This document shows positions 18,779 to 28,267 of a DNA stretch of 50,000 nucleotides, one piece after another; position 1 is the stretch's first letter, and every line of letters begins with the position of its first letter. The notes under the pieces are model-generated. The model was not told the DNA's origin. It worked only from the letters and a program-made list of their open reading frames with translations, and ran no database searches. Source of the DNA: Thraustochytrium sp. TN22 (taxonomy: Eukaryota; Sar; Bigyra; Thraustochytrida; Thraustochytriidae); assembly GCA_013306675.1 (NCBI GenBank), contig JABLUY010000159.1, forward strand, positions 1 through 50,000, in the 5' to 3' direction. The position numbers were made by a program, and so were the translations under genes.

Positions 18779-19957
18779 ATGGCGCCGTGGCAGGGCGAGG
18801 CGGCGGGCGGCGCCGTGGTGGACCGCACGTCGGAGTTCTTCGGCTGTGTGTCGGCGCAGGTGCATGCCGGGGTGAAGCCGGTGACGGGCCTGAGCGGGGC
18901 CGGCGGCGCGGGCGGCGCCGCGCTGACGGCCACGGAGGAGGCGCGCGTGTTCGGGCAGCGCGCGGCGGAGCTCTCGGGCAAGATCGGGCTCACGTCGCAG
19001 AAGCTGCAGTACCTGGCGCAGCTGACGCGCAGCCAGGGCACCTTCGATGACCCGATGGACGAGATCAACACGCTCTCGGCGCGGCTCAAGGAGGACACCA
19101 AGCTCATCAAGTACGAGCTGGACGACTTGCAGACGTTTCTGAACCGCAACCGCCAGCAGGTGGGCCGCGGCAGCGGCAACGCGGCCGAGCACTCCATGGC
19201 CATTGTGCAGACCATGAAGATGCAGCTGACCCAGACGGCCGCGAGCTTCAAGACGGTGCTGGAGGACCGGCAGAACACCATGCGCAAGAAGGCGGACCGC
19301 CGCAGCCTCTTCGGCTCCAAGCGCGCGCCGCTCAGTGCGCCGCCCCCGCTTGGCGCCCAGGCCGCGCCGCCGTCCACCGCGCCGCCTCCGCCCGGCGCTG
19401 GCCTGCCGCGGCCCGCGCACGTCACGGTGGTGGGCGCGCAGCAGCAGGGTCAGGGCCCGCATCGGCGTGCGGTGGCCAGCGGCCCGGCGACGCCGCCGGG
19501 TGCTGCCGGGCCCGCCGGGGCGGCCGCGGCCCTGCCTTCGCAGCGCCGGACTCCGAGCGGCCACCTCAAGGCCGACGACGACTATGCCGCCGACGACGAC
19601 GATGATGGTGTCAACATCGACATCGAGGCGGACGACAGCGGCCCGCTCATCCAGTACCAGGCCACAGAGCAGGACCACAGCTACCTCACCAACCGCGTGC
19701 AAGCGATGAATTCCATTGAGTCCACCATCGCCGAGCTCGGTGACGTCTTCCAGCAGCTCGCCACCATCGTCGCCGAGTCCCGTGTCAGCATCCGGAGAAT
19801 AGACGACAACGTCACGTCCGCGCAGGAGAACATGCAGCAGGGCTATGAGCAGCTCGTGCGCACCTGGATGGGCGTCAGCAACAATCGCTGGCTCGCCGCA
19901 AAGATCCTTTTCGTCCTCATCTTCTTCATGACCTTTTTCGTCGTCTTTCTCGCCTGA
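18779..19957 (+). CDS. Syntaxin 5 / Sed5-type Qa-SNARE
   Basis: A 392-residue tail-anchored SNARE for ER-Golgi and intra-Golgi fusion. The N-terminus has DRTSEFF (15-21), the short peptide by which Syntaxin 5/Sed5 binds the SM protein Sly1; this also supports the ATG at 18779 over one 234 bp upstream. A helical Habc region (about 45-180) and a Pro/Ala-rich linker with an acidic Asp patch (about 180-290) follow. The SNARE helix runs from about 300 to 362, with IESTIAELGDVFQQLA and RRIDDNV typical of the family. SNNRWLAAKI leads into the terminal membrane anchor (about 371-391). Oddly, the zero-layer position, Gln in the Syntaxin 5 sequences I know, is Ser here (S334). The neighbours give no functional link. 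Confidence 0.95.
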   Translation: MAPWQGEAAGGAVVDRTSEFFGCVSAQVHAGVKPVTGLSGAGGAGGAALTATEEARVFGQRAAELSGKIGLTSQKLQYLAQLTRSQGTFDDPMDEINTLSARLKEDTKLIKYELDDLQTFLNRNRQQVGRGSGNAAEHSMAIVQTMKMQLTQTAASFKTVLEDRQNTMRKKADRRSLFGSKRAPLSAPPPLGAQAAPPSTAPPPPGAGLPRPAHVTVVGAQQQGQGPHRRAVASGPATPPGAAGPAGAAAALPSQRRTPSGHLKADDDYAADDDDDGVNIDIEADDSGPLIQYQATEQDHSYLTNRVQAMNSIESTIAELGDVFQQLATIVAESRVSIRRIDDNVTSAQENMQQGYEQLVRTWMGVSNNRWLAAKILFVLIFFMTFFVVFLA

Positions 19958-20014
19958 CACGATGGAGACGCCAAGACACGAGGGACGCCAAGGCGCTGCT
20001 TGACCAACACGCGC

Positions 20015-20078
20015 ACGATGAAAGAGGTCAACGATGAAAGAGGGCGACGATGAAAGAGGGCGACGATGAAAGAGGGCG
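20015..20078 (+). repeat. 16-bp tandem repeat, four copies
   Basis: Four copies of ACGATGAAAGAGGGCG, the first ending GTCA instead of GGCG, start 57 bp after the syntaxin stop codon. They abut a second repeat family with a different unit. Confidence 0.95.
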
Positions 20079-20183
20079 AGAGACGGAGTCATCAGGCCGA
20101 GAGACGGAGTCATCAAGGCGAGAGACGGAGTCATCAAGGCGAGAGACGGAGTCATCAAGGCGAGAGACGGAGTCATCAAGGCG
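20079..20183 (+). repeat. 21-bp tandem repeat, five copies
   Basis: Five in-register copies of a 21-bp unit beginning AGAGACGGAGTCATCAAGG. The first has one C-for-A-type difference region (CAGGCCG for CAAGGCG) and the other four are identical. The unit is a multiple of three and would encode a Glu-Arg-Arg-Ser-His-Gln-Gly-like repeat in one frame, but no gene structure supports that. Confidence 0.95.
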
Positions 20184-22822
20184 AGAGAGGCGTTTGTTTG
20201 TTCATGGCGGTGGGCACGAGCGACGAGGAGGTCTTCGTCAAACTGATGCTGAGCCAACCTTTCCGCGAGACGATGAGCCAGCGTGACGCCGAAGCGCTTC
20301 ACATCTCGAGCAGGCGCAACGAGGGGCCCGTAGCACTTCCTTCTGAGGCGCACAGGATGGTCTGCAATGCGAAGCACCTGAGGAATCTCCGTCATGGTGT
20401 CGAGCAGAAGCTGTAGATGGTTGCCTTGCAGAAGGGGTGGGCGGGGCGGAGCGCAAGGAGATCGAGGTGAAAGAGATGAAAGATTCAAGTCAACCGACAG
20501 GAAAAGGGCGCTTTGGCGAGCCCGCTGCAATGGAAGGCCATCGAGGCCACGCCCGCACTCGCAGACAGCAGCAGCGTGTCTACCTGCGACGCAAAGGCGC
20601 CCTCCTTTGTCTGGCTCGTCCAGGGCCAACCTATACAAATCATTTTTAAAACCAGACTCACTGGGGCTCGTGTTGCGCAAGAGTGGCTTGACTCGTTGAG
20701 CTTGTGCCCCTCGTCTGCTCGTGCCGCCTCAGGTCGAGCCAAGCAAGCGCCGAGCTGAGTTCTTCAGGAGTTCAAAAGCTGATCGCATGATGAGAGGTGC
20801 CGGCAGCAACATGGCAACAGCCGACCGTCCTCACCATCCTCCGATCTACGCTATCATGAACACAAGTCGCTGCTTCTCAACCAAGGTTAGCACCGCGTCA
20901 ATGCAATTGCTTGGGTGATCAAGCGAAGGAGCGCAGCTAGCCAGCCTGCTGCCTTGTCTTGTCTCCGCGCGCCACGCGCTTGGTGCCAAACTGCGCGTTC
21001 GTCTTGCGCAAAAACCTCATCACGTATGAAACCCTGATGAGACCGGTGGAGCAAAATGCAAAGTGCGAGCCTGCGGAGCGCGTAGGCTAGAAGAACGCAG
21101 GCAGACCCTGACAGTTCATCAGCCGACTCGTACCAGCTACAGTGGTACTTAGGCTACAGAAAGGGCATAAATTGCGCACACTCACCTCTTTTGGGGCGGC
21201 ACGGCCTGGCGGCTCCTGCAGTCAACCCAACCCACCAACGTGCGACTCGTCTTCCGAGCGCCGTCAGCCCTGCACGACTTGCGGGCAGGTTGCCGCGAGC
21301 CTTGGCAAGCAGGTTGCAGCCAGCCAGCAGGCTGCTTGCTCGCTCGGCGGGCCCGGTGACACCACTGCGGCTGCAGAGACGACCGACCTGCTCTTCCGAA
21401 GACTCAGGCCTGCCACTGCAGTGCTTGCCGAGCGAGCGCCTCGCCCAGCGCCTGGCCCGCGCTTCGCCGCGGCGCGGCAGGCTCGCGGCGGGCTCGCAGC
21501 CAGTCAGTCGCTCGTGATCGCTGCCAGTCGGACGCGCTGCCAGCCAGCACCTCGTGCCTGGCCGCGCCTGCCGCTGGCCGCCGCGCCAGCCAGGCAAGGC
21601 CGGGCCAGCCACCGGTGCGGGTAAGCGTCCCGTCGGTCCCGTCCGCGTCGCCGCGAGGCGGACGCGGGGCCGGGCCCGGCCGGCCCTCCGCTGGCAGCGG
21701 CGCGCGGCGGGCGCTCGGGACGCGGGCGAGAGACACGTCGCGCGACGTCGCGGCGCGGCGAGGGGCGGGCCTGGCGCCTCGGGCCGGGGGCAGTCCTCCT
21801 GCCCCGCCCGCGGGCCGGGACGCCGCGTCGCAGCGCAAGCTGCCGCGGAGCCGCGCGCAAGCCGCGCAAGCTGGGTTCAAACCAACAGCCCGAAGCGTCC
21901 CCACCGCAGGTGCTGCAGGGCTGCTAGCCCAGCTATTTGGGCGGTCCCACAGCTGCATATCTCGAATCAGCGCTGCACGTCTCGAAGCAGCGACCTGCAG
22001 CGCAGAGTAGCGCGAGGCAGGGCGCGTCCCCGCCGCCGCTGCGGGCTGCTCCGCGCCGCGCCCGCCCCACGGTGGGCGAACGCCGGCACGATGGTCTCGC
22101 CGCGTGCGACCAGTCCCGCCGCTTCGTCTCCCCTGCCCCGGCACGCGCAGCCGCAGGCAGGCAGGCAGGCGGGCGGGCAGGCGTCCAGGCGTCCAGACGC
22201 CCAGGCGCTGCGCGGCGCTCGGCGGCGCGCGGCGAGGCGGCGCGGCGAGGCGGCGAGGCGCGGCGGCCCGCGCGCGCGCGCGGGCGGTGCCCACGCGGCA
22301 GGCCTCGCCGGGCCCGGCAGCGGCCGCCGCTCCCAGGCGGCGCCCAGCGAGAAGCTGCAGGTCGGGCGCGCGAGCCGGGCAGCTCGGAGCGGCGCGCGCG
22401 GCGGGGGAAGAAAGAGAGGACGGGAGGCTCGCTCGGCCGGCTCGGCTCGGCTCGGCGCGGCCAGCGCTGCTCTCTCTGGCGCGGCGCCCGCGGCGGCGCG
22501 CGGCGCGAGAGGCGAGGCGAGGCGGACGCCGGCGGGCGGCAGCAGACCCCGTTCGTGGTCGGTGCAGGCGCGCGGGCCCAGGCACGGCCGCCTCGCCGGC
22601 CGCCAGCGAGCGCGGCGCTGGGCGCGGCGGCGGCGCGGCGGCGGCGCGGCGCGGCACGGCGCGGCGCGGCTCTGGGCGCGGCGGCGCGCGCGCGAGGCGG
22701 CGCGGCGGCGGCCAGGCTGGTGAAGTCGCGAGGCGCCGGTGCCCGGCGGTGGGGCGCCGCTGTTGGAGGGCGGCTTGGTGTTGTTGTTGTTAGCAGCAGC
22801 AGCAGCGAGCGCGAGGCGAGCA

Positions 22823-22857
22823 AGGCGAGGCGAGGCGAGGCGAGGCGAGGCGAGGCG
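22823..22857 (+). repeat. AGGCG pentamer array
   Basis: Seven perfect AGGCG units in register in the GC-rich region before the LOTUS/NYN-like gene. Confidence 0.9.
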
Positions 22858-22945
22858 CGCGAGAGAGGCGGCGGCGCGGGCCGCAGCGAGGCCGGCGCGG
22901 CAAAGCGCAGCGAGGCCGGCGCGGCAAAGCGGCGCAGCGGCGCAG

Positions 22946-22980
22946 CGGCGCGGCGCGGCGCGGCGCGGCGCGGCGCGGCG
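22946..22980 (+). repeat. CGGCG pentamer array
   Basis: Seven CGGCG units in register, preceded by related GGCGCAGC copies. Confidence 0.85.
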
Positions 22981-23548
22981 CGGGCGCTCGAGCGCAAGCG
23001 AGCGAGCCGGAGCGCGCGAGCAGGGCGCGCAGCGAGCGAGCGGCGGCGAAGCCGCGTGTTTGAAAAAAGCGGCCCAAAGGGCAGCAAAAGAGGCCCGCGC
23101 TGCGAGCGGGCGGCAGAGCGGCCGGCAGACAGACAGGCAGCAGCCACTGCAGGCAGGCGCGCGGCGGCGGCGCGCGGCGGCGGCGCGCGGTCGGCGTCCG
23201 CGGCGGCCCCGCGGCCGCCTGCGGCCCGGAGGCGCGGCCGGAGGCCGGCGCGGCGGCGGAGAGGCCGCTGCACGACGTCCCGAGTCGAGTGGGCGAGCGA
23301 GTGAGCTCGCGCGCACGGCCGTGGCGGCGGCCGCCCGAGGCGGCCACCAGGCTGGGTGAGCCGAGAGAGACAGGCAGGCAGGCGGGCAGGCAGGCAGGCA
23401 GGCGGCAAAGAAGGCGCCTGCGCGGCTCGCGCCGCGCGCGCGCCCGCGCGCGTGAAGAACGGGGCCCACCCGGGGCTTCCGCTGGCGGCGCGGTTGGCGC
23501 GGGACACACGAGACGAGGGCGACCAAGATACCCCCTGTGCAAGGGGAG

Positions 23549-23584
23549 GCAGGCAGGCAGGCAGGCAGGCAAGCAAGCAAGCAA
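23549..23584 (+). repeat. GGCA/AGCA tetranucleotide array
   Basis: About nine 4-bp units, GGCA changing to AGCA, end 150 bp before the next start codon. A similar run lies at about 23370-23403. Confidence 0.85.
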
Positions 23585-23736
23585 GGTAAAGCAGCCAGGC
23601 AAACGAGGCACGGGGTGCTTGTTACCTTCTGCTGATTCTACCTGACGATCGAACCTGCTCGCTCGCTCGCGCGTGCTGTCTCCCTCTCTTCGAATCCCTT
23701 CAACGCGGAGCGGCACGGAGCGGTTGCCCCAAGAGC

Positions 23737-26607
23737 ATGGACGGTGGTGAAAATGGTCCGGAACACCTTCCCTCAGAACTCCTGCTCGCGGCCCTGGCTG
23801 CGACTCTCGAGGTCTATGGAGGAAGCTTGAGACTGCAGGATGTGGCGACCGCGCTGCCGACCTGGGCACAGCGTGCGCTCGAGGCGCGCGGCCCAGATGC
23901 GCTGCCCATTCTGGTCAGCGCGCACAACGACATCTTTGAGCTGCTGGACAACGGCGTCATCGAGTACATGTACGGACTCTGGGACGATCCCACGCAGCCG
24001 GGCGGTCAGCTGGATGACGCCGCCATCGTGGCCGGTGTTGTCATGGCGCTCATTCGCAACGAAAAGAGCGTCCTGGGCGCCACCGTGCTGGAGCAGGTCC
24101 CGGCGCAGACGCGCACCGAGATGATGCACCGCTTCACAACCAAGCCGGTGGCTGCCGTCGTGCGCAGCCAGACTCACCTGTTCCGCATGCGTGAAGACGT
24201 CGTCGAGCTCATCGACGACCTTGACTTCTACGGCATTTTCCCGATTGAGGCCGCGCACGGCACCGCCGCGCGCAGCGGGGTGGGCCCCGACGGCCGCCTC
24301 TCACGCGCCGGCACGCGAATGGCTGGGGTGCTCTTCCGCCACCAGTCACCGGCGCACTGGTTCATCCTGGGCGATCAGCCTGCGCCAGCGCCTGTGGCCG
24401 CGCCAGACAGCAGTCTGCCGCCGCCGCAGGGTGGCGGCGAGATGTTTTACTTCGTCTCGGGCTTCAGTCGCCACTTCCCCGAGTCCAAGCACGCCCAGGT
24501 CGGCATGCGCGCCAGCTTCACCATCGCGCCCGATGCGCCGCGCAAGCCCAACCCGGTGGTCACCGACGTCCAGCTCATTCGCGACGAGGACGGCACGCCC
24601 GTGCGCGTCGACCCGCTGCCTTCGCTCCCGGGAGACAATCGGCCTCCCGCGCTCTCGCACTCGGGCGTTGTGCCGATTGCCGCGGCCATCGCCGCGGCGG
24701 GCTCCGCACGCCTCAACGGCGTCATCGTCAAGAGCCAGGGCTTCTCCAAGTGGTTCCTCCGCGCCGACGACCAGCCGGTCGACCTGCCGGAGCGCAGCCT
24801 CTACTTCGTCACCACCACCACCGCCAACAACTTTCCGGAGGCGGCCCGAGCTAGGGTCGGCATGCGTGTCAGCTTTGCCAAGTCCATGCGCAAGCCCAAT
24901 CCGAACCCAGTCGCACAGCTTGTCCGCCTGCTGCCCGCCTCCGAGCAGCCGCCGGAGTTCGCCGCTCTCGTGTCGCCATCTGCCGCTGCCGACATGGGGA
25001 TTGCTGCGGCTACTTCTGCTGTCGACGCCTTCATCCACCACAACAACATCGGCAACAACAATGACCTCAACTTCAGCCTTCAACTCGACCAAAGCCACAA
25101 CGACGAGGACGAGGACGACAACAACATCAACAACAGTTATGCGGCCGCTGCCGCCACAGCGCCCGCCCATTCCTACATAGACGCGCTTACCGCCTCGGCG
25201 CCCAGCTTTACACCGCCATCCATCGTTGCGAGGAACGCCGCGTCGCCCTCGCGCCTCGCGCCCTCGCGGCCCTCCTCCTCGTCCACGACGTCCTCCTCTG
25301 CCTCTTCTCTCACATCTTCTGTAGCTTCTTCTTCCTTGGATGGGAACGAACAGCGCCAGCGCAAGGGCAGCGGCGCCTCGACGCTGCCGCAGCAGCCCGC
25401 GCCGCCGCCGCCCAACCCGCTGGCCAAGGAGGATTTCCAGCTCTTTCGCAAGGAAGGGCCCATCGTCCTTATCGACGATGACTATTTGCACGAGCTCGTC
25501 GCCGATACCGAGCTTCGCATTGACTTGGGCGACCTCGTTGCGGCCATGCGTGTCGTCACCACCGCCACGCCTGGCGGCAAGCCACGCATGCCCACGCTCG
25601 TCCGCATCTTCAAGCGCGTCGCCGCCCCCGACGCAGCCGATGGCTCTGCCGAGACCGTCGCTGCCGTCTCATCCGCCGAGACCGAGGACGGTGCCGCCGC
25701 CGAAATCGCCGCCGCCCAAGTCGCAGCAGCTGCCGCCGCAGCGACTGTCGACGAGCGCGACGACCTTGGCTTCGGCCACAACGTTGACGACGAAATCGCC
25801 AAGGACCACACGGAGGACGGCGGGGACTCGCTCCAAATGCGATTCGCCTCGCCGCCCGCGCACGTGCTGGACCGCATCAAAGAAGCCCGCGCCGCGCGCA
25901 CCGCAGCCGCCGCCGCGGCGCGCATGGCCCGGGTCATTTCCGGTGACCTGGGCGCCATGACGGCGCAGCGCCTCATGGGCGGTCGCACGGTTTCACGCTC
26001 CTATGTGATCGTGTCCGGCTCCGAGGAGCTCCTCGACGCTGCCGGCGCCGCTCTCGAGAGCGGCCTCGCCGTCGACCTCTGGGCGTGGAAGATAGACCTG
26101 GCTCCCTCCTACGCTGTGTATGAGGACCGCTATCCCAAGTTCCACGTCAACCTCCTCGACGACCTGCTTCAGCAGGTCCGCATCGGGCCCACCGTGTGGA
26201 ACCCCAGCGACCCGCCCGCGGAGCGGACGCTCTTCTTCGGCGCTCCGCAGCGGATGCGTCCGGACCAGGTCCACATCAAAACCATGGTCAGATTCATCTC
26301 CAACGAGATTCAGACGCCCATGGATCTGCACGTCACCCTCCATGGGCGCAAACGTTGGCTCAGCGTCGTATGGCATGGACATCTCGACGAAGGACGCACC
26401 GTGGACGCCTTCAAGCGCAAAGCTGCTGTCGCTTTCCGCAACCTCGAAGGCCTCTCCGTCCTCACCCTGCGCGACTTCAGAGCCCAAGTTCAAGGCGCCA
26501 TTTTGGACTGGACTCTCGTCAGCGCTCCCGAATACATTCTGCCCTCCTTCGTCAAGAACCTCGACGCTCCCTTGCCGCCCAAGGGCATGCCCGTGCGCCG
26601 CAAGTGA
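23737..26607 (+). CDS. Probable RNA-associated protein: two LOTUS/winged-helix-like, two cold-shock-like and a split NYN-like domain
   Basis: A 956-residue protein not matched to a named family. From the N-terminus: two winged-helix-like units (about 11-78 and 92-165), each ending in a hydrophobic His-Asp-Leu-Phe-type strand as in LOTUS/OST-HTH domains. Two related segments of about 80 residues follow (about 194-285 and 323-402), with the pattern GV-(W)F-(L)YFV-NFPE-A-VGMR-SF-KPNPV-VQL, like cold-shock OB folds. A Ser/Asn-rich linker follows. An NYN/PIN-like fold opens with IVLIDDDYL (576-584), is interrupted by an Ala/Glu-rich insertion, and resumes with YVIVSGSEELL (757-767) and VDLWAW. NYN proteins such as MARF1 and LabA-like nucleases cut or bind RNA. 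Here the usual SGDxDF reads SGSEEL, so activity is doubtful. The C-terminal approximately 150 residues are unassigned. The ATG has A at -3 and G at +4. Domain calls are by eye. Confidence 0.8.
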   Translation: MDGGENGPEHLPSELLLAALAATLEVYGGSLRLQDVATALPTWAQRALEARGPDALPILVSAHNDIFELLDNGVIEYMYGLWDDPTQPGGQLDDAAIVAGVVMALIRNEKSVLGATVLEQVPAQTRTEMMHRFTTKPVAAVVRSQTHLFRMREDVVELIDDLDFYGIFPIEAAHGTAARSGVGPDGRLSRAGTRMAGVLFRHQSPAHWFILGDQPAPAPVAAPDSSLPPPQGGGEMFYFVSGFSRHFPESKHAQVGMRASFTIAPDAPRKPNPVVTDVQLIRDEDGTPVRVDPLPSLPGDNRPPALSHSGVVPIAAAIAAAGSARLNGVIVKSQGFSKWFLRADDQPVDLPERSLYFVTTTTANNFPEAARARVGMRVSFAKSMRKPNPNPVAQLVRLLPASEQPPEFAALVSPSAAADMGIAAATSAVDAFIHHNNIGNNNDLNFSLQLDQSHNDEDEDDNNINNSYAAAAATAPAHSYIDALTASAPSFTPPSIVARNAASPSRLAPSRPSSSSTTSSSASSLTSSVASSSLDGNEQRQRKGSGASTLPQQPAPPPPNPLAKEDFQLFRKEGPIVLIDDDYLHELVADTELRIDLGDLVAAMRVVTTATPGGKPRMPTLVRIFKRVAAPDAADGSAETVAAVSSAETEDGAAAEIAAAQVAAAAAAATVDERDDLGFGHNVDDEIAKDHTEDGGDSLQMRFASPPAHVLDRIKEARAARTAAAAAARMARVISGDLGAMTAQRLMGGRTVSRSYVIVSGSEELLDAAGAALESGLAVDLWAWKIDLAPSYAVYEDRYPKFHVNLLDDLLQQVRIGPTVWNPSDPPAERTLFFGAPQRMRPDQVHIKTMVRFISNEIQTPMDLHVTLHGRKRWLSVVWHGHLDEGRTVDAFKRKAAVAFRNLEGLSVLTLRDFRAQVQGAILDWTLVSAPEYILPSFVKNLDAPLPPKGMPVRRK

Positions 26608-26990
26608 TCGGCGAGCATGGATCACGTTGTCGCCCACTCCATTCCCTTCAACCGCACGTCCGTTCCGCCGCCCTCGTATGTTTTCGCACCTGCGAAACGA
26701 AAAGGACATGCCCTTCTTGTCCTTTTTGTGCAGGTGCGCGCATACACTCGGGGTTGGCATGCGCCTTTTCCTTTCCTCTTCTCCCTCTATATTCTCCTCC
26801 TTCCTCCTCCCCCTCCTCGTCCTCCTCCTCCTCGCCCCCTCCACGTGCTACTCGAAACAACGTCCACGCTTGCACGCGCCTGTCCTCTCTTTTGATGGAG
26901 TGACCGGCCCGGTCTCTGCTCTCTCCCACGCTAGTCAGTCAGACTACCCACGTACTCGTCCGCCTCTCCTGAGGCCTACAGCCAAGGCTC

Positions 26991-27013
26991 TGCTATGCAA
27001 GCTTTGCATAGCA
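26991..27013. repeat. Perfect 10-bp inverted repeat with 3-bp spacer
   Basis: TGCTATGCAA and its exact complement TTGCATAGCA flank a 3-bp spacer (GCT). Such a near-palindrome could be a dimeric protein-binding site or an RNA hairpin in a 3' region. Confidence 0.85.
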
Positions 27014-28180
27014 CGTTGCAGCCTTGCGCGATTAACCCAAGAAGCAAAGTTCGATTCAAGTTCCCGTGCCTTGCTCAAGGCTCTACCCCTCGCTCAAGGC
27101 TCTACCGAACTGCTTCGTTGTCTCGTCAATTTTTGCATTGCTACCTGACTACATCATGCGCGTTGCCTGGCCCTGTTTCTATCTCAGGCATGTCGGCGTG
27201 CCGCGGTCGATCAACTCTTGCAGTGGTACCCAGGATTACACGTCAACACTGAGACAAAAGCGCTCCCCTTTTTTTTCCTCCCCTCCTTTCCATCCGGACC
27301 CATCGTCCATAGCGGTGGGGATGTCATCCGGTGGCCACGCATACACGCAAAAAGGAAGCAACCTCACTGGTGCGAAGCAAAGGCTTGGGCGGCTGCTCCG
27401 TTGCCGCGTGGTCGTGAGGGGGTGTCCTGTCCAGCGGTCGCAAGATCTCACAAAGATCCCGCTCGCGCTGGTCAGCTGCTACTACTAGCTAGCTAGCTAG
27501 CCACAGACTCGAGCTTCCTTGGCCCTCGTTCGCCCACGCAGCGAACGAGTGAGCACGGCCACGGTCACCATCCGACCACTCCGTTATCCTGGTCCTGTCA
27601 TTTCCGGACCCGGGTCCCGCGGTCACGTTGAAAATACAGTAGACGCGCACATAAGCAAGAGACTCCCGACCTCGAGCCCGCCCCGCCGCACGGTATTGAA
27701 CGCGCCTGTGCACGCCAATCCGAGCCTCGGCGCGCCAGTGCAGTGGTCACGGTGGCCGTGGCCCGGAAGCCGTGGCCAGTCCCACTTTGGAGTGGCAGTG
27801 GGACACGCGCACGGGGTCACTCGAGCTGGGTGACGCCCAGTGCGACCTTGTCCCTTTTGGTGCGGCCCCTCAGCTGGCGGGCGCGCCCGCACAGCGAGCT
27901 AGTTAGATCGGCACTTGGCCGAGGGACGCGCTCGCGGACATCCGCCAGCAGCTGCGTAGGAAGACGAGCCACGTGCTGCGGGCACCGCCCTGGCCGTGGC
28001 CCGAGCCGCAGGCCGGGGCTGGCCGAGACCTCGCGACGCAGCCCCCCCCACGGCTACTGCGGCAGCTTCTCGGGCACGGCCTCCGGGGCCCCAGTATACC
28101 CCACCGACGCGACTGGCGCTGGCGTTGGCCATAGCAGGAAGGCCCTCCAGCTCCGGCCAGCTAGCATTGGGTAGCACCGT

Positions 28181-28220
28181 CGATCGATTGATCGATCGAT
28201 CGATCGATCGGCGCATCGAT
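28181..28220. repeat. ATCG tetranucleotide run
   Basis: Mostly consecutive GATC/ATCG units with one TTGATC variant and one GGCGC break. It lies about 50 bp past the stop codon of the minus-strand mannosidase-like gene. Confidence 0.85.
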
Positions 28221-28267
28221 CAAGGTCGTCAGGCCGCTGGAGCGAGCAGCCTGGCGGCCGAGGCCGG

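Larger units (their letters stand above)
19958..23736. other. 3.8-kb gene-poor region with tandem repeats
   Basis: No gene recognised. The left part holds two adjoining minisatellites. About 20200-21150 is of moderate GC content and includes the 19-bp inverted repeat GTACCA...TGGTAC (21129-21147). From about 21500 the DNA is extremely GC-rich, and long open frames in several registers encode only Arg/Ala/Gly/Pro mixtures. AGGCG pentamers (22823-22857), CGGCG pentamers (about 22946-22980) and GGCA tetramers (about 23370-23403 and 23549-23584) occur before the next gene. Confidence 0.5.
26608..28267. other. 1.7-kb convergent intergenic region
   Basis: It lies between two genes pointing at each other and shows no gene. 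Noted: a CT-rich tract (about 26770-26840) just after the upstream gene, a 23-bp inverted repeat (26991-27013), a 15-bp direct repeat at 27073-27087 and 27092-27106, a CTAG run (27485-27500), a small hairpin with 8-bp arms (27779-27804) and an ATCG tetranucleotide run (about 28181-28220) near the EDEM-like stop codon. Confidence 0.5.

Noticed and set aside
23680-23710. A tRNA T-loop-like TTCGAATCC
   Set aside because: No pairing T-stem, acceptor stem or D-arm around it. A similar TTCGATTC at about 27052 and TTCAAA at about 21876 failed for the same reason.
21404-23869. Long frames (359-547 codons) on both strands across the GC-rich block
   Set aside because: All overlap one another, consist of low-complexity Arg/Ala/Gly/Pro, and are made of simple repeats.
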